Under the pieces are notes generated by a model. The model worked only from the letters and a program-made list of their open reading frames with translations, searched no databases and had not been told where the DNA came from. From the NCBI GenBank assembly GCA_903834765.1, contig CAILKE010000025.1:1-64000 (forward strand): a DNA stretch of 64,000 bases. Reading direction: 5' to 3'. The position numbers and the translations under genes are program-made. This document shows positions 18,151 through 26,697 of this stretch, piece after piece (the stretch's first letter is position 1; each line of letters starts with the position of its first letter). Source of the DNA: an uncultured Bacteroidota bacterium. Its GTDB lineage: Bacteria > Bacteroidota > Bacteroidia > B-17B0 > Aurantibacillaceae.

Positions 18151-18798
18151 TTATTTTGCTGCATCAGCTAGAAACTGAGCCAATCCTTTGTCAGTTAATG
18201 GATGATTTAAAAGAGCTGTAATCGCAGATAATGGAGCAGTAATTACATCAGAGCCTAATTTAGCACATTGAATGATATGTAACGGATGACGAACAGATGC
18301 CGATAATATTTGAGTTTCGTAATTGTAGTTATCGTAAATCATACGGATATCTGCTATTAACTCCATTCCATCTTGGCTAATGTCATCTAAACGACCAACA
18401 AATGGAGATACATAAGTAGCACCTGCTTTAGCTGCCAATAAAGCTTGTCCAGCAGAAAATACTAACGTGCAATTGGTTTTAATTCCTTTATCCGAAAAAT
18501 ATTTAATTGCTTTAATACCATCTTTAATCATTGGAATCTTCACAACAATACGTTCGTGTAAGTCAGCTAATGCTTCACCTTCACGCACCATACCAGCATA
18601 ATCAGTTGCAATAACTTCAGCACTTACATCACCAGTAGTAATGTTACAAATATCTACATAGTGTTTCAAGATGTTTCCTTGCCCTTTAATTCCTTCTTTA
18701 GCCATTAATGAGGGATTAGTCGTTACGCCATCTAAAACACCTAAGTCTTGGGCTTCTTTAATTTGTGCTAGGTTTGCGGTATCAATAAAAAATTTCAT
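18151..18798 (-). CDS. fsa: Fructose-6-phosphate aldolase / transaldolase-like protein (TalC/MipB type)
   Basis: The 215-residue protein belongs to the short transaldolase subfamily: [23 protein letters not shown], Schiff-base Lys87 in [30 protein letters not shown] and a C-terminal [12 protein letters not shown]. This length and motif set covers both FSA (F6P to dihydroxyacetone plus G3P) and true short transaldolases. I cannot separate them with certainty from sequence alone. It would act in the cytoplasm in pentose phosphate metabolism. It is a single gene transcribed away from the sirtuin gene. Confidence 0.9.
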   Translation of the reverse strand: MKFFIDTANLAQIKEAQDLGVLDGVTTNPSLMAKEGIKGQGNILKHYVDICNITTGDVSAEVIATDYAGMVREGEALADLHERIVVKIPMIKDGIKAIKYFSDKGIKTNCTLVFSAGQALLAAKAGATYVSPFVGRLDDISQDGMELIADIRMIYDNYNYETQILSASVRHPLHIIQCAKLGSDVITAPLSAITALLNHPLTDKGLAQFLADAAK

Positions 18799-18887
18799 AA
18801 GTAGTTTTTTTTCTGTAAATTTAAAATAAGCTAAACGAATATTTGCTATTGTTAGTTGTTTGTTTAAAGTTTATTTTTGAGCCGAGC

Positions 18888-19589
18888 ATGAAGAAAAAAA
18901 AGATAGTTGTTTTTACAGGAGCTGGTATGAGTGCAGAAAGTGGCATTAAAACCTTTAGAGATACTAACGGTTTGTGGGAAGAATATAAAATAGAAGATGT
19001 AGCAACCTTTGATGCTTGGCAAAGAAATATGCCATTAGTATTAGATTTTTACAATCAGCGCCGCAAACAAGTGCTAGAGGCCAAGCCAAACGAGGGTCAT
19101 CTGTTGGTTGCTCAATTACAAAAAAAATACGACGTTCAGGTTATTACTCAAAATATTGATGATTTACATGAGCGGGCTGGTTCCAAAAAGGTATTGCATT
19201 TACACGGGGAAATAATAAAAAGCAGAAGTACTGATCATTCTAATTTAATTTACCCAATTAAGGGTTCAGAAATAAAAGTAGGAGATGTCTGCGAAAATGG
19301 GTCTCAGCTTCGACCACACATCGTATGGTTTGGAGAAGCTGTTCCTGAAATGGACACAGCTATTGCCTTGGCTGAAGATGCCGATATTTTTATTACGATT
19401 GGTACCTCATTAAATGTATATCCAGCAGCTAATTTAATTCATGTAACCTCTTCTCATACTAAACGTTATTTGATAGATCCCAGCGATTTTAATTTAGATT
19501 ATATAAAAAATTTGATTCATATTAAAGCAACAGCAGTTGCCGGTATGCGTATATTAGCAAAGAAATTAGAAGAGTTAGAGCATTATTAA
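18888..19589 (+). CDS. NAD-dependent protein deacylase, sirtuin (CobB/SIRT5-like)
   Basis: A TTG start at 18843 is possible but adds 15 residues unlike the family; the ATG at 18888 puts GAGMSAESGIKTFRD at residues 11-25 as in other sirtuins. Also present are TQNIDDLHERAG (87-98), catalytic His106 in HLHG, and GTSLNVYPAA (172-181). Tyr55 and Arg58 (DFYNQRRK) occupy the positions that give SIRT5/CobB affinity for succinyl or malonyl lysine. The zinc-ribbon CxxC pairs are missing: only Cys135 is found in that region. The SpoU methylase gene begins one nucleotide after its stop. Confidence 0.9.
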   Translation: MKKKKIVVFTGAGMSAESGIKTFRDTNGLWEEYKIEDVATFDAWQRNMPLVLDFYNQRRKQVLEAKPNEGHLLVAQLQKKYDVQVITQNIDDLHERAGSKKVLHLHGEIIKSRSTDHSNLIYPIKGSEIKVGDVCENGSQLRPHIVWFGEAVPEMDTAIALAEDADIFITIGTSLNVYPAANLIHVTSSHTKRYLIDPSDFNLDYIKNLIHIKATAVAGMRILAKKLEELEHY

Positions 19590-19590
19590 G

Positions 19591-20109
19591 ATGAACCAAA
19601 AATTAAGCATGAATGATCTAGGTAGAATGAGTTCGGAAGAATTTAAAGCTTCTACAAAAAACAAAATCATATTAGTATTAGATAATATCCGTAGTTTAAA
19701 TAATGTAGGTTCGGCCTTTAGAACAGCAGATGCTTTTTTGTTAGAAGCCATTTATTTATGCGGAGTTACTGGAACACCTCCCAATAAAGACATTGCCAAA
19801 ACAGCTTTAGGTGCTACAGAAACAGTTACTTGGAAGTATTTTAAAACGACACAAGAAGCGGTTGATCTTTTAAAAGCAGAAGGTTATTTTATTGCTTCGG
19901 TAGAACAAGCAAAAAATTCAGTAATGCTTAACCAATTTCAAAAACCGGATAAGCAAATAGCATTTATTTTTGGTAATGAAGTATATGGAGTAGAACAGCC
20001 GATAATTAATCAAAGCGACGTATGCATTGAAATTCCTCAATTTGGGTCGAAGCATTCGTTTAATGTATCTGTTAGTATGGGTATAGTACTTTGGGAAGTT
20101 TTAAGGTAA
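19591..20109 (+). CDS. SpoU/TrmH-family RNA 2'-O-ribose methyltransferase
   Basis: The 172-residue SPOUT methyltransferase has motif 1 in LDNIRSLNNVGSAFRTADAF, motif 2 in FIFGNEVYGVEQPII, and motif 3 in IEIPQFGSKHSFNVSVSMGIVLWEVLR, which together form the trefoil-knot SAM site. It is small, with only a short N-terminal extension, so substrate (tRNA or rRNA position) cannot be assigned. The tight spacing to the sirtuin gene suggests translational coupling. A terminator follows. Confidence 0.9.
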   Translation: MNQKLSMNDLGRMSSEEFKASTKNKIILVLDNIRSLNNVGSAFRTADAFLLEAIYLCGVTGTPPNKDIAKTALGATETVTWKYFKTTQEAVDLLKAEGYFIASVEQAKNSVMLNQFQKPDKQIAFIFGNEVYGVEQPIINQSDVCIEIPQFGSKHSFNVSVSMGIVLWEVLR

Positions 20110-20160
20110 GTTATAAATTGATTTTGATTGGCTATATTCTTGATCTTTATAAATTCAAAA

Positions 20161-20193
20161 AGCGTTTCGAATAATCAAAACGCTCTTTTTTTT
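20161..20193 (+). terminator. Intrinsic terminator after the SpoU methylase gene
   Basis: AGCGTTT and AAACGCT form a 7-bp stem with a 10-nt loop, followed by C and eight T. It lies about 50 nt after the stop codon. Confidence 0.8.
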
Positions 20194-20222
20194 AAACAAT
20201 TAAAATATGAAAAAATAATAGA

Positions 20223-21122
20223 TTAGGTTCCTGCTAACATATCACCCCAACCAGCAGTTTCATCTAAATTAGCTGGTTTAAGGCTAATTACAGGTACCTT
20301 TGAATGATGGATAACTTGTAATGCATAATTCCCTAGAAAGAATCCGCTAATTTCAGCGTCTTGATCGGTCATAATTGTAATTGCATCACCTTCAACTTTT
20401 TGACAATATTGAATAGTTGCCACTGCCCTATTTTTTACATTTTCCATTAATTCAGTTTCACACATCACTCCTTTATCTTTTGCAGCTGATAGAACTTGGT
20501 TAAGCATTACTTCCATAGCGGGTTTTTTACTACTTTCATCATCTGATAATAATCCAACTGCACAAATACGAGCAGAGAATTCTTTAGCTAATTCTATAGC
20601 AAACACAACTTTATGACGACTATGTGCTGAAGTATCAATAGGTAATACTATTTTAGAATATCCTATTTTTTCAGCAAACTGACTCATCGTCATTACTGGA
20701 CATGGGCTTTTAGTTATTACTTTCAATGCGTTACTTCCAATTGTTAAATCTTCCCAGGCACTGTAGCCGTGTGTTCCCATTACAATTAGTCCTGCATTAA
20801 TCTCTTTAGCAAAATTTACAATTTCAGTAGTTGGATTACCAGTATTTACAACGGTTGTTACTTGAACACCATAATTTTTTCTGATAACCGCTGCCATTTC
20901 TTCTAATTTTTCTTCAACTGCAGAAGAAGCTTTTTCAATATTATCAATAGAAATACTTGGAGTAAACACATTAAATTTTTCCCAATGTTTTGTAATAATA
21001 TGAACCAAATAAATTTCTCCCTTAGTATATTGTGCTAAGAAACCACCATGTTTAATAGCTAATAAAGATGTTTCCGAAAAATCAGTAGTAATAATGATTT
21101 TGTTTGTGTTTAAGTGTATCAT
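20223..21122 (-). CDS. Universal stress protein, tandem UspA domains
   Basis: The 299-residue protein contains two Usp domains, about 7-145 and 155-290. The first begins KIIITTDFSETSLLAIKHG and has the G-rich nucleotide loop GTHGYSAWEDLTIGSNALKVI. The second begins KIVLPIDTSAHSRHKV and has a weaker loop around SGFFLGNYALQVIHHS, lacking the GxxG(S/T) signature, so ATP binding may be limited to the first half. These are cytoplasmic stress-linked proteins of loosely known function. A TAAATTTG (-7-like) sequence lies about 38 nt upstream on the minus strand. Confidence 0.9.
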   Translation of the reverse strand: MIHLNTNKIIITTDFSETSLLAIKHGGFLAQYTKGEIYLVHIITKHWEKFNVFTPSISIDNIEKASSAVEEKLEEMAAVIRKNYGVQVTTVVNTGNPTTEIVNFAKEINAGLIVMGTHGYSAWEDLTIGSNALKVITKSPCPVMTMSQFAEKIGYSKIVLPIDTSAHSRHKVVFAIELAKEFSARICAVGLLSDDESSKKPAMEVMLNQVLSAAKDKGVMCETELMENVKNRAVATIQYCQKVEGDAITIMTDQDAEISGFFLGNYALQVIHHSKVPVISLKPANLDETAGWGDMLAGT

Positions 21123-21238
21123 AGAAGTTTTAAATTTCTTGTTTATATTAATTAATTATCAAATTTATTAATTTGCAAGGGTTAATAAATGATTTATTTC
21201 ATATTATTAAGATAATTTTAAAGACTTTTATCATATTC

Positions 21239-22489
21239 TTAAATTAGCATACCAGCTATGGTAGCAGATAAATAAGATGCTAATGTTCCGCTAATAAGAG
21301 CTTTAATTCCCAATTTTGCTAAGTCTGCTCTTCGCTCAGGCACAAGAGATCCAATTCCTCCTATTTGCATACCAACTGAACTGAAATTGGCAAAGCCACA
21401 TATTGCAAAGCTGGTTATTATTAAGCCTTTTTCACTTAAAGGTGTTGCTAATTTATGTGTTAACGTATCAAAAGCAACAAATTCGTTAATTGTTAACTTT
21501 TGTCCCATAATAGTTGCTACTTGCTGCACATCAGCCTCTGGAACACCCATACACCAGGCTAAAGGATAAAATAATTTACCAAAAATAAAATCAAGTGAGA
21601 GGTTTGGACAAAAATTACCTATTCCTCCAATAAGTCCTAAACAGTAGTTAACAAAAGCTATTAACGCAATAAACCCAATTAACATAGCAATTACATTAAT
21701 CGCTATTTTCATTCCATCTCCAGCTCCATGTGAAATAGCATCAATTAAATTAGTATGTTCTTTTTTTATTTCTAGTTTTACTTCTCCTCTTGTTTGCGAT
21801 TCTTCTGTTTCTGGATAAATAATTTTTGAAATTACAATTGCAGCAGGCGCAGCCATTAAACTCGCGGTTAATAGGTATTCTGCTTTTGCTCCCATGTTAA
21901 CGTAAACAATTAAAATACCACCTGCTATACACGCCATGCTTCCAGCCATAGATGACAGTAATTCTGATTTTGTCATAGTAGGTAAATATGGTCTAATCAT
22001 TACCTGAGCTTCTACCTGACCAACAAATGCACTTGCTACATTACTTAAAGCTTCTGCACCACTTGCGCGCATCACAAAGTTCATCACTTTAGCAATCACT
22101 GCAACCACACGTTGCATAATACCAACATGATATAAAATGGCAACTAATACGCACACAAGAATAATAGTGGCTGTTATACTAAATGCGAACACAAAGGTAT
22201 GTGGTGCGCCGTAACCGATTGATGAACCTTCATGATTGTCAATCATTATGCCGCCGTATACAAAGCCTGCACCTTGCTGAGCAAACTGTTCGATTTTACC
22301 CATACCACGACCAAGCCATGCAAAAAAACGAGTAACAGGTTCTACTTTTAAAACTAAAACTGCAATTAATAATTGCAATGCTAGGCCACTTATGACTAAT
22401 CGGTAATTAATTCTTTTTTTATTATTTGACAATAAAAAAGCTATTCCAAAAATAATGACGATGCCTATTAATCCTGTAAAACGTTCCAT
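21239..22489 (-). CDS. Concentrative nucleoside transporter (NupC/CNT family)
   Basis: Inner-membrane protein of 416 residues with about ten hydrophobic segments. CNT landmarks are GIAFLLSNNKKRINYRLVISGLALQ at the start, the gate region with FVFAFSITATIILVCVLVAILYHVG, SNVASAFVGQVEAQVMIRPYLP, and the C-terminal AICGFANFSSVGMQIGGIGSLVPERR, which contributes to nucleoside and cation binding. The protein should import nucleosides with Na+ or H+. It is a single-gene unit divergent from the Cys-rich secreted protein gene. Confidence 0.93.
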   Translation of the reverse strand: MERFTGLIGIVIIFGIAFLLSNNKKRINYRLVISGLALQLLIAVLVLKVEPVTRFFAWLGRGMGKIEQFAQQGAGFVYGGIMIDNHEGSSIGYGAPHTFVFAFSITATIILVCVLVAILYHVGIMQRVVAVIAKVMNFVMRASGAEALSNVASAFVGQVEAQVMIRPYLPTMTKSELLSSMAGSMACIAGGILIVYVNMGAKAEYLLTASLMAAPAAIVISKIIYPETEESQTRGEVKLEIKKEHTNLIDAISHGAGDGMKIAINVIAMLIGFIALIAFVNYCLGLIGGIGNFCPNLSLDFIFGKLFYPLAWCMGVPEADVQQVATIMGQKLTINEFVAFDTLTHKLATPLSEKGLIITSFAICGFANFSSVGMQIGGIGSLVPERRADLAKLGIKALISGTLASYLSATIAGMLI

Positions 22490-22585
22490 AGGGTTTTAAA
22501 TTTAAGAGCAAGATATAAAAAATGATTTATAAATACATGTATCTTATAAATATTTTTAGCATTATATCATTAAAAACCAAGTATC

Positions 22586-23440
22586 ATGAAAACTCGAAAC
22601 ATCACCACTACTGTTTTAATTGGATTTGTTTTTCTACAAGGAATTCAAAGCAAAACAAAAGTTTCTTTGCAACAAGCATTTCAAAAAAAGATGATTACAG
22701 CCAAATCCATTTGTAATGGAGGATTAGAAATTAATTATTCTGTGTCAAGTTTAATTAAAGATTCATTGTATATTGTTATTCCTGCTGGCTGGAGATTCAA
22801 CTCAGATGCCGGTAAAAACGACTATCAAGATATTTTAGTCACTCGAGAAGAAATACTAACGCTTAAACCAAAGGAAACAAAGAAATTCAATATAAGAGGC
22901 TATTGCTGTGAAGCTACTAAGGGAGGACCTATTAAAGGAGCACCCTATACTTTAGGTAAATTAGCAGATAGTAGCTTAGTATCATTAGCTCGATATTTAA
23001 ACTTACATCCATACGATAATAACAGTGAACAATATAGTGTTTGGGCAATAAGCGATAAGAAAGAAACTGCTAATATTACTGCTAATAACGATTCTGCATC
23101 CACTCATCTTCGTAATTTTGTTTCTACAATTAAAGGAGAGCCATTACCTTGGTATACACTCTTAAAACGCGCATCCATAACCTCAAACGGGAGTGTTAAT
23201 GATAACCCTATTCGCTTTAACGCAACATTTAATTATTCTATTCCAAAAACCTGTTATTCATACTGTTACCTAATGGATGAAAAAGGTAATAAAGTTTCAG
23301 CGATTGTAGGCTTATGGCTATATCCTGAAAATAGCAAATATAATGCAAACTTTAATGTAGCTTCTTTGAAAAAAGGCGATTATAAATTAATATTAGAGAA
23401 TGATGAAGATACTTTGTTTGAAAGAGAATTTAAGATATAA
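22586..23440 (+). CDS. Secreted Cys-rich protein of unknown function, possible thioester-domain-like
   Basis: Not recognised with confidence. The 284 residues start with a signal peptide (MKTRNITTTVLIGFVFLQGIQS). The middle has GYCCEATKGGP (Cys107, Cys108) and, 41 residues later, Gln149 in EQYSVWAISD. This pair recalls the YC and QxAIW motifs of thioester domains, but the match is by eye. The C-terminal 80 residues (FNYSIPKTCYSYCYL ... GDYKLILENDEDTLFEREFKI) look like an Ig-like beta-sandwich. There is no T9SS tail or lipobox. An overlapping frame at 22522-22716 was discarded in favour of this one because of the signal peptide and length. Confidence 0.75.
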   Translation: MKTRNITTTVLIGFVFLQGIQSKTKVSLQQAFQKKMITAKSICNGGLEINYSVSSLIKDSLYIVIPAGWRFNSDAGKNDYQDILVTREEILTLKPKETKKFNIRGYCCEATKGGPIKGAPYTLGKLADSSLVSLARYLNLHPYDNNSEQYSVWAISDKKETANITANNDSASTHLRNFVSTIKGEPLPWYTLLKRASITSNGSVNDNPIRFNATFNYSIPKTCYSYCYLMDEKGNKVSAIVGLWLYPENSKYNANFNVASLKKGDYKLILENDEDTLFEREFKI

Positions 23441-23490
23441 GAATCTTTGTTTATTTACTTAAAATCATTAGGATAATTCAATTTATTTTT

Positions 23491-23498
23491 TACTTTTG
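23491..23498 (+). promoter_or_regulatory. Candidate -7 element for the DUF2795 gene
   Basis: TACTTTTG matches TAnnTTTG and lies 22 nt before the ATG. No clear TTG at the -33 distance. Confidence 0.4.
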
Positions 23499-23520
23499 CA
23501 CAAAATTAAAGGTTAAAATT

Positions 23521-23742
23521 ATGTATTGGACATTAGAATTAGCATCGTGGCTAGAAGACGCTCCTTGGCCAGCGACTAAGGATGAATTAATTGATTTTGC
23601 TATTCGCTCGGGTGCACCAATGGAGGTTATTGAAAACCTGCAAGAAGTAGAAGATGAAGGCGAATCATATGAAGCCATTGAAGAAATTTGGCCTGATTAC
23701 CCAACTAAAGATGATTTCTTTTTTAATGAAGATGAATATTAA
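23521..23742 (+). CDS. DUF2795 family protein
   Basis: A 73-residue, strongly acidic protein that begins MYWTLELASWLEDAPWPATKDELIDFAIRSGAP, matching the DUF2795 pattern of a small helical domain as found across Bacteroidota. The acidic C-terminal half (EEIWPDYPTKDDFFFNEDEY) is also typical. Function is unknown. It has its own -7 element and a perfect bidirectional terminator, so it is a stand-alone gene. Confidence 0.88.
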   Translation: MYWTLELASWLEDAPWPATKDELIDFAIRSGAPMEVIENLQEVEDEGESYEAIEEIWPDYPTKDDFFFNEDEY

Positions 23743-23743
23743 T

Positions 23744-23780
23744 AAAAAATCCCGTTTAATTAAATTAAACGGGATTTTTT
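23744..23780. terminator. Bidirectional terminator after the DUF2795 gene
   Basis: A nearly perfect long palindrome: AAAAAATCCCGTTTAAT on the left and its complement ending ACGGGATTTTTT on the right. It provides T-runs on both strands between convergent genes. Confidence 0.92.
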
Positions 23781-23799
23781 ATTAGAAAACTGGTTTCTG

Positions 23800-24201
23800 T
23801 TATTTATCTAGTATATCTTTAATATTTGGCCGAAAATATAAATTACTTTTAAGGATTTTTCCATCTTCTCTAAAAATAGGGTTTCCTTGCTCATCTAATT
23901 TACTCATATTACTTCGTTGAATTTCATCAAACACTTCTTCGATTTTGTGATGTAAACCATGTTTTAACATTGTACCAAATAGTATATATAATTGATCTCC
24001 TAATGCATCAGCTATTTCAACCAAATCCTTCTTTTCGCAGGCTTCAAGGTATTCATCATTTTCTTCTTTTAGAAGATTGTATCGTAACAAATAATCTTTT
24101 TCATTAATTAATGTTGGCTCATCGGCATTACCGATTTTAAAAGTCTCATGGAAATGATGCACTAACATGATTTTGCTTAATAATGCTTTATTATTCTCCA
24201 T
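23800..24201 (-). CDS. MazG-like / all-alpha NTP pyrophosphohydrolase family protein
   Basis: The 133-residue protein has the metal-binding pattern of the all-alpha NTP-PPase group: KEENDEYLEA, then EIADALGDQLYI, in helices separated by about 15 residues. A C-terminal YFRPNIKDIL resembles the phosphoribosyl-ATP pyrophosphohydrolase-like subfamily. It would hydrolyse a nucleoside triphosphate to the monophosphate, but the substrate is not known. Its start codon overlaps the stop of the Skp-like gene by one base, so the two are translationally coupled. Confidence 0.85.
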   Translation of the reverse strand: MENNKALLSKIMLVHHFHETFKIGNADEPTLINEKDYLLRYNLLKEENDEYLEACEKKDLVEIADALGDQLYILFGTMLKHGLHHKIEEVFDEIQRSNMSKLDEQGNPIFREDGKILKSNLYFRPNIKDILDK

Positions 24202-24827
24202 TATTTTTTAGCTTTTTTAGCATTATACTCTGTGTTTAAGCCTTGAAGTACTTGGGGTGTAATATCTAATTTAGGATTGGTTAATAATATGGTTGGCATC
24301 AAATCCGAATATGACATCACATAATCAAATCTTCCATTATTAAACACTTTTAAAAAATCTTTTACGTTTCTATTTAATTCTGCATTTTTTTCTTCTAGCT
24401 CAACTCCTAAATTTTGCATTTGTAGTTCTTTATTAGCTAAGTCTTGCTGTTGACGTTTTAAGTTTTCCTCGGTTTTCATTAACTCAGCTTGAGGAGCAAT
24501 ACCAGCTTGAGCTGATTGTTGAAATGCTTCGTAATCTTGCTGGAATTTAGCAGTCATGCCTTGTAATTGTGCTTCTAAATTAGATTTTTTAGCACGAATT
24601 ACTTTAGTAAAATCTGCGATATAGGCATAATGTTCATTAATGCTATCAGTGTTAATATATGCAATTTTAGATTCAGCTAAAGTAGTGTTGCTTGTAATAA
24701 TTGGTTTTACAGACAAATCGGAAGTAGTTTCTTGAATTCCTGAAGACTTTAAAGAATGAACTTGATAAAATAAAATTGCAACTGCAATTGCCAAAATTCC
24801 ATTTAAAATAAGAGAAAGGTTTTTCAT
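24201..24827 (-). CDS. OmpH/Skp-family periplasmic chaperone-like protein
   Basis: The 208-residue protein begins with an N-terminal hydrophobic helix (LSLILNGILAIAVAILFYQV) that is either an uncleaved signal anchor or a signal peptide. It continues with KIAYINTDSINEHYAYI, the strand that starts OmpH/Skp domains, and a long charged coiled coil at about 75-160 (KSNLEAQLQGM, KTEENLKRQQQDLANKELQM). The C-terminus DYVMSYSD..ILLTNPKLDITPQVLQGLN is the family's closing sheet. It probably holds unfolded outer-membrane proteins in the periplasm. It lies immediately downstream of the polysaccharide cluster on the same strand, after a gap of about 75 nt. Confidence 0.87.
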   Translation of the reverse strand: MKNLSLILNGILAIAVAILFYQVHSLKSSGIQETTSDLSVKPIITSNTTLAESKIAYINTDSINEHYAYIADFTKVIRAKKSNLEAQLQGMTAKFQQDYEAFQQSAQAGIAPQAELMKTEENLKRQQQDLANKELQMQNLGVELEEKNAELNRNVKDFLKVFNNGRFDYVMSYSDLMPTILLTNPKLDITPQVLQGLNTEYNAKKAKK

Positions 24828-24904
24828 TTTTTGTTAAAATTAATAAGCAGTAAATATACTACTAATTGAGTATTACCAACACTCTGTTGTGATAAGTTGG
24901 GAAT

Positions 24905-25495
24905 TTATTTTACAATTTTTAAGAGCGTATTAAAAATAATTTTAATATCAGTTGCAAAGCTTTGTTGAGCTATATATTTAAGATTTAACATTAGTTTTTC
25001 GGGCATAATCTTATTAATATATGTTTCTTCTGGATTAGAAGATTGAGCCAATAGCTCATTTTCATTGATAAATTCAAGGGAGGCCAAATCAGTAATACCA
25101 GGTTTAACATTTAAAACTTGTAGTTGTTTTGTATTATATAAATCAACATATTTGTTTACTTCGGGTCGAGGGCCAACTAAACTCATTGTTCCTAACAATA
25201 CATTAAAAAGTTGAGGTAATTCGTCTAACTTATATTTACGTAGGTAATATCCTATGCTTGTCACACGAGGATCTCTTCCTCCTACTGTCAATAACCCTTT
25301 TTCATCGGCGGCGGTATGCATGGTTCTAAATTTAAATAACTTAAAATTGCGACTGCATTTACCTACGCGGGTTTGAATATAAAAAACAGGAAATCCACTG
25401 TTTACAATTATTAAAAGAGAAACGATAATAAAAAACGGCAATAATAAAATAATACCAATTAGAGAACAAACGATATCAAAAATACGTTTTAACAA
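24905..25495 (-). CDS. Initiating sugar-1-phosphate transferase (PglC/bacterial sugar transferase family)
   Basis: The 196-residue minimal member of the polyprenol phosphate phosphoglycosyltransferase family. It has an N-terminal re-entrant hydrophobic helix (DIVCSLIGIILLLPFFIIVSLLII), then FKFRTMHTAADEKG, the catalytic Asp-Glu dyad at 91-92 (YKLDELPQLFNVLLG) and SLVGPRPE. It transfers a phospho-sugar from a nucleotide sugar to undecaprenyl phosphate at the inner face of the membrane, starting repeat-unit assembly. It is the last gene of the cluster and overlaps the DegT aminotransferase gene by 7 nt, an arrangement also seen in pgl-type loci. Confidence 0.92.
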   Translation of the reverse strand: MLKRIFDIVCSLIGIILLLPFFIIVSLLIIVNSGFPVFYIQTRVGKCSRNFKLFKFRTMHTAADEKGLLTVGGRDPRVTSIGYYLRKYKLDELPQLFNVLLGTMSLVGPRPEVNKYVDLYNTKQLQVLNVKPGITDLASLEFINENELLAQSSNPEETYINKIMPEKLMLNLKYIAQQSFATDIKIIFNTLLKIVK

Positions 25496-26697
25496 AGCAC
25501 TTTATTTAAAGATTTAATAACTGCAGAGATTACAATTTGTACTTCTTCCATCGTTAAATCATAATATATTGGTAAAGAAATTTCTCTACTGAAATTATCA
25601 TAGGTTACTGGATAATTGTCCATATTATAACCTAATTTTTTGTAAAACGTAGTGTTTGGAACGGGAATAAAATGAACATTAACTGATACATCGTATTCAA
25701 AAATTTCTTTCATGATGGCATCACGTTGTTGTTCTGTGATTCCTTTAATTCTTAAAGGATATAAATGATAGCAGCCATTTTTATAAGGCGTAACATGCGT
25801 TGGAACTTGTAAACGATTATCTGCCGATAAAGCCAAATCATAGGCTTCATAAATTTGTTTGCGTTTTAATTGAGTGTCATTATCATAACGTTCAATTTCA
25901 ACCAAACCTATGGCAGCAGATAAGTCTGTCATATTGCACTTATAACCAGCCTCAATGATATCATATTTCCAATTACCTTTCTGTGTTTTTGCTAAAGCAT
26001 CTTTATTTTGCCCATGCAATGTGAGCATACATAAATAATTATATATTTCAAAATTATCAAATGGTTCTGGCAAATTAAGGGCGATAGCGCCACCTTCTGC
26101 TGTTGTAAGGTTTTTAACGGCATGAAATGAAAAAACAGAAACGTCAGTTAAGGAACCACATTTTTTACCTTTGTATGTCGCGCCAAAAGAATGGGCCGAA
26201 TCAGATAAGATGAGTATTCTATTTAAAATTTCTTGGTTTTTAGAATTAGGGTTAAATAATGATTGATGCTTAACCGCTAAGGCATTAATTTCATCATAAT
26301 CACAGGGAAAACCACCAAAATCAACGGGCATAATTACTTTTGTTTTAGTAGTAATCGCTTTTTCAATGTTTGAAATTGAGATATTAAAGTCATCTGCATT
26401 TACATCGACAAAAACAGGCTTTGCACCACAATGAATAATGACATTTGCCGTGGCTGAATAAGTGTAGGCTGGTAAAATTACTTCATCTCCTTGCCCTATT
26501 CCAAACCAACGCAACATTATTTCTAAACCAGCTGTAGCGGAATTTAAACATATGGTGTTTTTATTTCCGCAATAAGCAGTAATACGTTTTTCAAAATCTT
26601 TTGTTCTAGGGCCCGTAGTAATCCATCCAGATTTGAGTGCAGCTGTTACTTCGGCAATAATTTTATCATCAATATGTGGGGGCGAAAATGGTATCAT
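25489..26697 (-). CDS. DegT/DnrJ/EryC1/StrS sugar aminotransferase (PglE-like position)
   Basis: PLP enzyme of 402 residues. It has SGWITTGPRTKDFE, LNSATAGLEIML, ILPAYTYSATANVI, and Schiff-base Lys195 in FSFHAVKNLTTAEGG. It should transfer an amino group to a nucleotide-linked 4-keto (or 3-keto) sugar. Placement next to the PglC-type transferase suggests it makes the amino sugar used for chain initiation. A sugar 4,6-dehydratase and an N-acetyltransferase of the PglF/PglD kind are not next to it. It overlaps both neighbours (7 nt and 4 nt). Confidence 0.92.
   Translation of the reverse strand: MIPFSPPHIDDKIIAEVTAALKSGWITTGPRTKDFEKRITAYCGNKNTICLNSATAGLEIMLRWFGIGQGDEVILPAYTYSATANVIIHCGAKPVFVDVNADDFNISISNIEKAITTKTKVIMPVDFGGFPCDYDEINALAVKHQSLFNPNSKNQEILNRILILSDSAHSFGATYKGKKCGSLTDVSVFSFHAVKNLTTAEGGAIALNLPEPFDNFEIYNYLCMLTLHGQNKDALAKTQKGNWKYDIIEAGYKCNMTDLSAAIGLVEIERYDNDTQLKRKQIYEAYDLALSADNRLQVPTHVTPYKNGCYHLYPLRIKGITEQQRDAIMKEIFEYDVSVNVHFIPVPNTTFYKKLGYNMDNYPVTYDNFSREISLPIYYDLTMEEVQIVISAVIKSLNKVLC

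Noticed and set aside
22522-22716. Short plus-strand ORF of 64 codons overlapping the start of the Cys-rich secreted protein gene
   Set aside because: It overlaps the longer frame at 22586, which has a signal peptide and normal composition; the short frame shows no recognisable features.
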